A stretch of 64,000 nucleotides of DNA. It comes from Pseudanabaena sp. PCC 6802 (GTDB lineage: Bacteria > Cyanobacteriota > Cyanobacteriia > Pseudanabaenales > Pseudanabaenaceae). The notes under the pieces were generated by a model, which did no database searches, was not told the DNA's origin, and was given only the letters and a program-made list of their open reading frames with translations. Location of the stretch: the NCBI RefSeq assembly GCF_000332175.1, contig NZ_KB235914.1, positions 3,282,868-3,346,867 on the forward strand. Direction: 5' to 3'. How positions within the stretch are numbered: position 1 is the first letter of the stretch; every line of letters begins with the position of its first letter. Below are positions 1 through 6,213 of the stretch, one piece after another. The position numbers and the translations under genes were made by a program.

Positions 1-86
1 ATTAGTGTCAATACAAACAGAAACAAGGTGCATTACATTTCATTAATGCACCTGAAAGATTGGCTAATAGTGTTGGAGTAATATAG
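1..86. repeat. hairpin downstream of the 87-470 gene
   Basis: A perfect 10-bp inverted repeat (AGGTGCATTA on the minus strand, about 29-53) with an 8-nt loop lies just past the stop of the small secreted-protein gene. It could be a transcription terminator, although no clear T-run follows, or a degenerate integron recombination site. I could not find the RYYYAAC/GTTRRRY core boxes of an attC around it, so the second reading is weak. Confidence 0.35.
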
Positions 87-470
87 CTATCTGCATTCAA
101 TTACTGTGAAGCGATTAGCACCTTCATTGGAGAAGAAATTAGCTTGCAATTCCCCATCCGTATATCTCTCTATCCATTTCCAATTTATTGTTCGATTTCC
201 CCACCCAAAATCCTGACTTTGCCACTGAGATGCACTTGAATAACGTCTCCAACGACAGAATTGATTAGCAACCTCATTTTGGGCAGGTTTATTACAGCCA
301 TCCTGAAACCTGAAGGAGTTAAGACAAGCATCAATGTACTTCCCTTCAATCTGTGGATTTAAAAAAGTCTCTTTTAGAGGTGCTGCGATAGTAGTGGATG
401 AATTGAGAAAAATTAGAGATACAAAGACTGTAGAAGCTGCAAAAACCTTTGAAGATATTTTCATTGCCAT
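87..470 (-). CDS. small secreted Cys-containing protein, cassette-like
   Basis: I do not recognise the family. The 127-residue product starts with a typical Sec signal peptide: positive residues near position 4-8, a hydrophobic core to about residue 24, and an Ala-rich cleavage region near residue 30. The mature part has four cysteines, which could form two disulfides in the periplasm, and is rich in Trp and Asn. The start codon is 22 nt downstream of a GTTAGAC box (492-498, minus strand) that ends the attC-like stem-loop. That spacing is typical of a gene at the 5' side of an integron cassette. No Shine-Dalgarno is evident, which is common for cassette genes. The role is unknown. Confidence 0.65.
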   Translation of the reverse strand: MAMKISSKVFAASTVFVSLIFLNSSTTIAAPLKETFLNPQIEGKYIDACLNSFRFQDGCNKPAQNEVANQFCRWRRYSSASQWQSQDFGWGNRTINWKWIERYTDGELQANFFSNEGANRFTVIECR

Positions 471-491
471 GACGCATAACTATAATTTGCG

Positions 492-571
492 GTCTAACGG
501 CTTGGGCTTCAGCGGTGGCAAGGGTTTTTGAGTCATTACCAGAGTGTTGAGGCCATCCGCTGCAAGCCCTG
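492..571 (-). other. attC-like recombination site, split by group II intron
   Basis: The plus strand reads GTCTAAC (492-498), then GGGCTTCAGCGG, a 40-nt variable centre, then CCGCTGCAAGCCC and the intron. The two arms pair over about 12 bp with one extra base in one arm, as in the L''/L' boxes of attC sites. GTCTAAC fits the RYYYAAC consensus, and its complement GTTAGAC is a classical R' box. If exon 2 is joined at about 2504, the missing box would read GTTATAC, close to GTTRRRY. The total length of about 86 nt is in the attC range. The site lies between two minus-strand cassette-like genes in the expected orientation. This is a manual reading without a covariance-model test. Confidence 0.5.
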
Positions 572-1070
572 GTGTACGCCCAGCATGGGCGTGAACTAAT
601 GGGGTGAAAGTCCCCTGTAGGAGAACCAGCGTCCAAATGATCAATTTACAGATCCGAGTGACGACCACTACTAGCTTAAGGCAAGAGTGCTTTCGCGAGG
701 AAGTGTTTGAAGGAAGCCGGATAGCAAACCGACGAGCCGACGAACAGAAATGTCATAGAAGGCTGAGACCCCTGGGTGAGTTGGCACAACACAACAAAAC
801 CTCTGGTTCAAGGGGCACAGTAAATGACACGGTTGCGGCGGGACAGTTCACGTTCTTATCTGGGGAGGTCTGTAAGGTTGCGGTTCTAAGAGTAAAGGGA
901 GTCTGAATGAGGTAAGAGCCGGAAACGGTTAGGAAGCCACAGAACCCTAAAGCAAAAAGGACAGCCCACTAAGAGGGAACTCTTGGTGTCAAGCCTTGCA
1001 GAAGTCAGCAGAAGTCATAGTAGTCCAATCCAGGACGAAGGACAGAACATAATTGCCATAAGGAGGAGCA

Positions 1071-2402
1071 ATGAACAACTCAGACGCATCGATGAACCCG
1101 ACCGGGGGAGATGACGGATGGCGTGCTGACATAAAGCCAGCCTTAGACAACCTGATGGCGCGAATATTAGAGCGCAACAATGTGCAACAGGCATGGGGAA
1201 GGGTGAAATCGAACCAAGGAGCAGCCGGAATCGACGGTATGACTATAGGAGATTTCCTCGACTATGCAAGGGAGCATTGGACAGAGATTCGCGCTTCCCT
1301 GAAGGATGGTACGTATCAACCGCAGCCAGTGCGACAGGTAGTAATACCAAAGCCAAGAGGCGGCGAGAGAAAGCTAGGAATACCTTGTGTCATAGACCGG
1401 GTAATCCAGCAAGCCATTCTACAAGTGTTATCGCCAATGTTTGAGCCAGGATTTTCGGACTCAAGCTATGGCAGTCGACCCAAGCGATCTGCCCACGGAG
1501 CAATTCGGCAGGTAAAGTCCGCCATCAAAGCAGGGTATCAAGTTGCGGTAGACATTGATTTGGAGAAATTCTTTGACAATGTAGACCACGACATGCTGAT
1601 GTCCCGCATTGCTCGGAAAGTAACCGATAAGGTACTTCTGGGTTTAATCGGACGGTATCTGCGAGCGGGAGTTATGGTCGGTCACACTTTCGCGGCAACG
1701 GATTGGGGCACTCCACAAGGGTCGCCACTGTCACCGTTGCTCGCCAACATCTTGTTGGATGACCTCGACAAAGAGTTAGAGGCAAGAGGACATCGCTTTG
1801 CTCGCTATATGGATGACTTGGTAATTCTGGTCAAAAGTAGACGGGCAGGGCAGAGGGTGTTGGCTAATATCAGCCGATACCTGAGCCAAAAGCTGAAGCT
1901 CAAAGTAAATCGGCAGAAAAGTCGTGTGGTCAGGACTGACAAATTAGAATTTCTGGGATTTACGTTCCGAGGAATTCGGATTTGGTGGTCAGACCAAGCC
2001 TATCGGGATTTCATACATCGACTGCGGGGCTTAACGTCACGTAGTTGGGGTGTTTCAATGGAGTACCGCATGGAACGATTGAACCGATACTTACGGGGCT
2101 GGATGAACTACTACGGCATTTCCCAGCATTACAGTCCAATTGAGCAGTTGGATGGTTGGTTGCGGCGACGGATTCGCATGTGTTACGGTCAACAGTGGCG
2201 CAGACCTCGCACTCGTATTCGCCATTTGCTTGCTCTCGGAACCAGTAAGCGACAGGCGATTTTGACCGGCATTAGTCGCAAAGGCTATTGGCGGTTGTCA
2301 AAGACTCTGGCAACCCATACGGGAATGACGAATCAGTGGTTACAGCAACAGGGTTGGCTTTCAGTGCGAGAACTTTGGATGAAAGTCCAGGGTTATGCCT
2401 GA
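1071..2402 (+). CDS. ltrA: group II intron reverse transcriptase/maturase
   Basis: A 443-residue LtrA-type protein that helps the intron fold, splice and copy itself into new sites. Visible parts are the N-terminal RT0/RT1 region, RT palm and fingers motifs including the GTPQGSPLSPLLANI block (motif 4), the catalytic YMDD box (motif 5, about residue 245), and the C-terminal maturase X domain with RYLRGWMNYY near residue 340. There is no HNH endonuclease domain, as is usual for group IIC maturases, which prime from replication forks or single-stranded hairpins. The ATG follows a strong AGGAGG. It is complete and not disrupted. Confidence 0.95.
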   Translation: MNNSDASMNPTGGDDGWRADIKPALDNLMARILERNNVQQAWGRVKSNQGAAGIDGMTIGDFLDYAREHWTEIRASLKDGTYQPQPVRQVVIPKPRGGERKLGIPCVIDRVIQQAILQVLSPMFEPGFSDSSYGSRPKRSAHGAIRQVKSAIKAGYQVAVDIDLEKFFDNVDHDMLMSRIARKVTDKVLLGLIGRYLRAGVMVGHTFAATDWGTPQGSPLSPLLANILLDDLDKELEARGHRFARYMDDLVILVKSRRAGQRVLANISRYLSQKLKLKVNRQKSRVVRTDKLEFLGFTFRGIRIWWSDQAYRDFIHRLRGLTSRSWGVSMEYRMERLNRYLRGWMNYYGISQHYSPIEQLDGWLRRRIRMCYGQQWRRPRTRIRHLLALGTSKRQAILTGISRKGYWRLSKTLATHTGMTNQWLQQQGWLSVRELWMKVQGYA

Positions 2403-2435
2403 TTTTCTTGAGGTTTGTTTGCGCGGCGATTATGA

Positions 2436-2496
2436 ACCGCCCGGTGCGGACCCGCATGCCGGGTGGTGTGGGAGGGAAGGGCTAAACACCCTTCTC
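2436..2496 (+). ncRNA. intron ribozyme domains V and VI
   Basis: Domain V (2436-2467): a 9-bp stem ACCGCCCGG/CCGGGTGGT with one G-T wobble, TGCG/CGCA upper stem, GACC loop and a TG bulge. Domain VI (about 2474-2496): GAAGGG/CCCTTC stem with loop CTAAACA. These are the catalytic and branch-point helices of the intron. The branch adenosine should lie in the 3' strand or loop of domain VI, but I cannot assign it. Confidence 0.8.
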
Positions 2497-2535
2497 GACC
2501 CGATTATACGGGTGTCTCACCCAGCCCCTCCCTTC

Positions 2536-2958
2536 TCATTCAACCACCCTTGGTCGGACTTCAAATTCAGACTGTGAGCGAGAAAAACAAGCATCAAACT
2601 CAAAAAGGAAATTAGCCTGTCTTAATATTAAAGGTGCATTGGGGGCTTGAGTCCAGGCAAATGCCAGATTAACCCTCGGAAATGGGGTGATTTGAGCCTC
2701 AACAACGACTGCACGAGCTTCAAAACGCGCTAAATTCCCAGCCAAGATAACCGAAAGATTTTCACTCTCCCAGAGGAAGCCCAGTTGTAGACCCAATTCG
2801 TAGGGCAAAACATTAACACTTGCGCCCGTATCTAGTAAACCTTCGGCGTTTAAGGATCGCCCGTTGAGACTCAGCGTTATAGGCACATATGGCATTCGGT
2901 CAACCATGCCAGGACTGGTGTCAATAATTTTGTAGGGAAATTTTTGGCCGTTAAGCAT
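2536..2958 (-). CDS. retropepsin-like clan AA aspartic protease domain protein
   Basis: A 140-residue protein with the motif LLDTGASVNVLP near residue 42-53, the D-T/S-G active-site loop of single-domain retroviral-type aspartic proteases. Such proteins act as homodimers. They are common in cyanobacterial accessory regions, usually after a small upstream ORF as here, and their targets are unknown. Its start overlaps the stop of the upstream gene by 8 nt (ATGCTTAA), so the two are translationally coupled and probably share one transcript or cassette. It lies next to the 3' exon of the group II intron. No signal peptide is seen, so it is probably cytoplasmic. Confidence 0.7.
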   Translation of the reverse strand: MLNGQKFPYKIIDTSPGMVDRMPYVPITLSLNGRSLNAEGLLDTGASVNVLPYELGLQLGFLWESENLSVILAGNLARFEARAVVVEAQITPFPRVNLAFAWTQAPNAPLILRQANFLFEFDACFSRSQSEFEVRPRVVE

Positions 2959-3169
2959 TCTGTTCTTTTTGCTTTGTCGCCAGAAGACTCATCAAAGTGT
3001 TAGCAGCTTCTGAGCACCCATATGGAGACCATATGGGGTATTCTTGACCCTCGACAAAAAAGTTTACATCTTCTTCTTTCACAAGCTCTGTTGCCAGAAA
3101 TTGCATCAACCGCAGCTTATCAATTTTTGAAAGCTCCTGGATTTGAGACTTGAGTTCAGTCAAAGGCAT
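2951..3169 (-). CDS. small helical protein, antitoxin-like
   Basis: I chose the ATG at 3169 (product MPLTELKSQI..., 72 residues) because a GGAG lies 8 nt upstream. A longer reading from 3241 adds an unlikely N-terminus. The first 30 residues form an amphipathic helix (TELKSQIQELSKIDKLRLMQ) like those of small proteins paired with cyanobacterial toxins or proteases. The gene overlaps the downstream aspartic-protease-like gene by 8 nt. A pair made of a small helical protein and a retropepsin-like enzyme could be a regulator/effector pair, but this rests only on gene arrangement. The function is unknown. Confidence 0.6.
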   Translation of the reverse strand: MPLTELKSQIQELSKIDKLRLMQFLATELVKEEDVNFFVEGQEYPIWSPYGCSEAANTLMSLLATKQKEQNA

Positions 3170-3319
3170 TGATAAAGCTCCATTGCTGAGACTAGAAAGG
3201 GTGAAGATGCAGGGCTGTCGCCTAAAGACAAAGATTAGCACCCACTTATTCTACCAAAAAGCTCTAGCTCACGCTAACCTCAGGATGGTGAAAAACTGAT
3301 TTTGTCTCAAAAAAAGAAT

Positions 3320-3691
3320 TTAACCTTTGTATTTTACCTTCAATTTCATATTGCCTGAACTACCAGCTATCAGTTCAATGGGAAAACCCTCGACATTCGC
3401 TCCTAAGCTCAGCCCTGCTTTTTCAGACATAGTAATCTCAAGTTCATCCACGTCATTTTCTTTGGCGACTCGGATAATTTCAGTAGCTGCTTTTGTCTGC
3501 AACTCAATCTCCTTGGTCACTGCACCAGAAGTCAGAGACTGCACTGCATCTACTAAAAAATTACCAGCTTTCCAATAGAACCATAAAGGAGCTAAAACCC
3601 ATCCATACTCCCACCCATACTTATCAATCAAATCAAATGCTTGTTTTCGACCTTCTGGTGTAGTAACGGCAAATTTTGCAATATTGCTCAC
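3320..3691 (-). CDS. hypothetical protein, first cassette-like gene
   Basis: A 123-residue protein I do not recognise. It has a short aromatic stretch (WEYGWVLAPLWFYWKAG, residues 27-43) that could contact a membrane, a central charged helix, and a C-terminal beta-rich part ending in alternating Lys/hydrophobic residues. There is no signal peptide and no Cys cluster. It is the first gene on the minus strand after the hairpin array and the integrase fragment, the position of the first cassette of an integron. No promoter was identified. Confidence 0.6.
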   Translation of the reverse strand: MSNIAKFAVTTPEGRKQAFDLIDKYGWEYGWVLAPLWFYWKAGNFLVDAVQSLTSGAVTKEIELQTKAATEIIRVAKENDVDELEITMSEKAGLSLGANVEGFPIELIAGSSGNMKLKVKYKG

Positions 3692-3788
3692 TTTGTCCTA
3701 TCCCCTTACTTTGACCATTCTTGTGAAGCCTTCAGTCAAACTAAATCGGTACTTTTAAGTGTTTTTCTTTCATAGGTCTAACTATATA

Positions 3789-4112
3789 TTAAGCCGCACC
3801 TAGCGGTATAGTACTCATACATCTTAGGCTTTTTACCGCAAAATTGCAGTTTAGTACGCATATTTTAATGTTTTGTTGCATATCTACAACTTAGCGTACG
3901 CATTCTGTATCTTTTAGCGCAGATGTGAAGTTTAGCACGCAGAAATTACATGCTTTACCGCGCTTTTGCGGTTTAGTACGCTCATTTTGTATCTTTTACT
4001 TCAGATGTGAAGTTTAGTACGCAGAAATTACATGCTTTACCGCGCTTTTGCGGTTTAGTACGCTCATTTTGTATCTTTATACTGCAGATGTGCGGTTTAA
4101 CATTCTGAATCT
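3789..4112. repeat. array of ~41-bp hairpin repeats with covarying stems
   Basis: About eight consecutive units. The best copies start at 3954, 3995 and 4036, each exactly 41 bp. Each unit has TTT, a 5-bp stem, a 6-nt loop, the second stem arm, then TTTAGTACGC and a 12-nt tail. The stem differs between units but stays paired: ACCGC/GCGGT alternates with ACTTC/GAAGT, and the last copy has ACTGC/GCGGT with one wobble. Outer copies (3789-3953) are more degenerate, and one has lost pairing. The array fills the space between the first cassette-like gene and the truncated integrase, where an integron carries attI. It is not CRISPR, because no spacers separate the repeats. Confidence 0.8.
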
Positions 4113-4133
4113 GGGCACAATAAGTCATATCCT

Positions 4134-4398
4134 ATGCAAGAAAATTCTTCTACTGTATTTGCCATGACAGAAGTGCAGCCGCCTCGCTTACTTGACCAGG
4201 TGCGTCAAGTTATTCGCCTCAAACATATGAGCATAAAAACCGAAGATTCCTACGTCTACTACATTCGAGACTTTATCCTCTATCACAACAAGAAGCATCC
4301 TAGAGACATGGGAGCACCTGAAATCCGGGCATACCTTTCGCATTTGGCGATCGCAAAAAATGCGGCAGCTTCAACCCAAAATGTCGCACGCAATGCAC
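4134..4398 (+). pseudogene. integron-type tyrosine recombinase, N-terminal fragment
   Basis: The first ~88 residues form the core-binding (SAM-like) domain of a tyrosine recombinase. The stretch PRLLDQVRQVIRLKHMSIKT, then SYVYYIRDFI, HPRDMG and AYLSHLA, resembles integron integrases (IntI) more than XerC/XerD. The reading frame is broken at 4399 by an IS5-family element. Joining the flanks after removing the IS and one ACT target copy restores the frame for only a short stretch (ALFALSQWDL, to a stop near 5434). The whole catalytic domain (R-H-R-Y) is missing, so the enzyme is dead. It faces away from the small minus-strand genes, as intI does relative to its cassettes. Confidence 0.75.
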
Positions 4399-4399
4399 T

Positions 4400-5346
4400 A
4401 GACCTCTTGCAGATTAGGTTGAGGTTGAGTTGCCAAAGAACCCCAAGATAGGAAAATATCAGGACATAGCAATAACGAAAAAGCGTCCTGATGATGAACT
4501 ATATAATAGCGCAAACCCTACCTGCTGCACACTTTAAGCGTCGATTTGGTATCGAGACTAATACGTTCAAAGCAATTGTGAAAGTGCTTAAACCAGAGTG
4601 GCGAGCAACGCCAACACCTGGAGCCAAGCCTAAACTCGGACTAGAAGACCGCATATTGGTTGCCTTCGAGTATTGGCGGGAATATCGCACCTACTTTCAC
4701 ATCGCCACTAGTTGGGGCATCAGCGAGTCTACAGTTTGTCGAATAGTGCATTGGGTAGAGGAGACTTTAATCCGCTCACGTCGCTTTCGACTACCTGGGA
4801 AGCGCCAGTTGGTGCGGGGCTTTGGGATACCTACAGTCGCGACGTTGATGTGACTGAAACTCGCATTGAGCGTCCTAAGCGGCACCAACGTGCCTTTTAT
4901 AGCGGCAAACAGAAAGGGCACACGCTCAAATGTCAACTCATAATTGACGCTCTTACTGGGCAGATTATCTGTACGTTTTTCGGCAAGGGGCGACGGCATG
5001 ATTTCAAGCTGTTCAAAGCTTCTGGCATCCATTTCCATCCTCAAACCGAGAGTTTGCAGGACAAGGGTTATCAAGGCATCCAGAAACTGCATCTCTACTG
5101 CCGCTTACCCCACAAGAAACCGAAAGGTGGTCAGCTTACGCCTGAGCAGAAAGCGTTCAACCGCCAACTTGCGCGCCAACGGGTTGGCATTGAGCATGTT
5201 AATCGCCGCTTGAAGATCTTCCGCATCTTATCTGGACGCTATCGCAATCGTCGTCACCGCTTTGGTTTGCGTTGCAATCTAATTGCTGGTCTCTACAATT
5301 TTGAACGCTCTCAAGGCTCCTCAGTTGGCTAATTTGCAAGAGGTCT
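4400..5346 (+). mobile_element. IS5-family insertion sequence
   Basis: A 947-bp element bounded by inverted repeats AGACCTCTTGCAGATTAG (left, from 4400) and its near-perfect complement at the right end (5329-5346). ACT stands on both sides (4397-4399 and 5347-5349), consistent with a 3-bp target duplication. TA or CTA cannot be excluded because the ends are ambiguous. It carries a DDE transposase in two overlapping frames and interrupts the integron integrase fragment. Confidence 0.85.
4491..5332 (+). CDS. IS5-family DDE transposase in two frames
   Basis: The first frame (4491-4853) encodes the helix-turn-helix half (LGLEDRILVAFEYWREYRTY, then GISESTVCRIVHWVE). The catalytic half runs in the -1 frame to 5332 with VDVTET, LQDKGYQG and GIEHVNRRLK supplying the likely D, D and E residues. 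The switch must occur around 4815-4845. Some IS5 subgroups use two overlapping ORFs joined by programmed -1 frameshifting. A TTTGGGA heptamer lies at 4821, but its phase is not the canonical one, so loss of one base from the G-run at 4815-4819 is an equally good explanation. All catalytic motifs look intact. Confidence 0.8.
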
Positions 5347-5433
5347 ACTGTTTGCATTATCTCAATGGGATTTGTCAAGCGTCCGCCAAACCTTCCAGTT
5401 GTTTTCGCCTGCACGATTGCATCAACATCAAAA

Positions 5434-6084
5434 TTAGATTTCACGATCGTCCTCGAAAAGCTTGAATAAAATTATGCCTGCGACAAAGCCGCTGATGTGG
5501 GCGAGGTAGGCTACCCCCGGTTGACCTGGGTTGGACATCGCCGCATAAACTGTTTGCCCCACTAACCAGATGCCCAGGAAAAATAACGCTGGTATCCTGA
5601 TCGTGGTCAGGATGATGAAGATCGGCACCAGGGTCACAATCTCGGCGCGGGGAAAGCGGACGATATAGGCACCCATCACACCTGCGATCGCACCGCTAGC
5701 CCCAATTAACGGGATGCCAGAGCTAGGTGAAAACATGGATTGGGTGATGGCAGCGATCGCGCCGCAAATCAGGTAAAAAATTAAAAATTTCACGCTACCC
5801 AAACGATCCTCAACGTTATTGCCAAAAATCCACAAAAACCACATATTGCCAATCAAGTGCAACCAACTACCGTGTAGAAACTGCGAGCTTAGTAAAGTAA
5901 TGACCTCGCGGTTTGTAAAGGCAAAAAATTCGCGGGGAATAACTGCCCAAGCGCGCAAAAATTGAACGAGTTGGGGGTTGCTCAAACTAATTTGATGCAG
6001 AAAAACCAGAACGTTAACGGCAATCAGCGCATAGACAACCAGAGCCTGCCGCCGCGTAGGGTTGTCATCATAAAGAGGGATCAT
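5434..6084 (-). CDS. rhomboid family intramembrane serine protease
   Basis: A 216-residue membrane protein with six or so hydrophobic segments. The catalytic Ser lies in GASGAIAG and the catalytic His in AHISGF near the C-terminus, the Ser-His dyad of rhomboids. The N-terminal PLYDDNPTRR motif and the loop with a WLH.IGNMWFLWIFG pattern are typical of bacterial rhomboids. It cleaves single-span substrates within the membrane. Its substrate here is unknown. It is divergent from secA, with 129 bp between the starts, so the two promoters share one intergenic region. Confidence 0.9.
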   Translation of the reverse strand: MIPLYDDNPTRRQALVVYALIAVNVLVFLHQISLSNPQLVQFLRAWAVIPREFFAFTNREVITLLSSQFLHGSWLHLIGNMWFLWIFGNNVEDRLGSVKFLIFYLICGAIAAITQSMFSPSSGIPLIGASGAIAGVMGAYIVRFPRAEIVTLVPIFIILTTIRIPALFFLGIWLVGQTVYAAMSNPGQPGVAYLAHISGFVAGIILFKLFEDDREI

Positions 6085-6213
6085 AAAGGGGGATCGTTAG
6101 TGCATTAGTTACTGTAGTTACTGTGGATTAGGTACTATGGGAGTAGAGCAAATTTTTGTTTAATATTTGTTTGATAACTTATTATTTAATACTCCCTGAT
6201 TTCTACGGTAGCC

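Larger units (their letters stand above)
572..2504 (+). mobile_element. group IIC intron with maturase ORF
   Basis: The element begins GTGTACGCCC (close to the GUGYG intron start), with structured domain I-IV sequence to about 1060, a maturase gene at 1071-2402, and domains V/VI at about 2436-2496. It ends near CCCGAT (2504, uncertain by 1-3 nt). Domain V is a 9-bp stem, 2-nt bulge, 4-bp stem and tetraloop. Its catalytic triad reads CGC with a G-U wobble, the group IIC signature (others have AGC). It sits directly after a stem-loop, the usual IIC target, and runs antisense to the flanking small genes, as class C-attC introns do in integrons. The ORF is intact and domain V pairs perfectly, so it may be active. 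Confidence 0.85.

Noticed and set aside
1-86. attC after the 87-470 gene
   Set aside because: A good hairpin is present, but no GTTRRRY/RYYYAAC pair frames it. The window edge may cut it.
346-668. Minus-strand ORFs of 96 and 62 residues (346-636, 480-668)
   Set aside because: They run through the attC-like stem-loop and the intron 5' end, or overlap the secreted-protein gene in another frame.
604-906. 100-residue ORF on the plus strand
   Set aside because: It lies in the structured 5' part of the group II intron (domains I-IV), and its composition is that of a ribozyme, not of a protein.
3241-3322. Second attC between the first two cassette-like genes
   Set aside because: GCTAAC and ATTTAAC boxes occur, but both are in the same orientation and no paired arms lie between them.
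3789-4112. CRISPR array
   Set aside because: The repeats are contiguous 41-bp units without unique spacers, and no cas genes are nearby.
4821-4827. Canonical slippery heptamer TTTGGGA for programmed frameshifting
   Set aside because: The zero frame reads TTT GGG, so the phase does not fit X XXY YYZ. Frameshifting is still possible but not shown.
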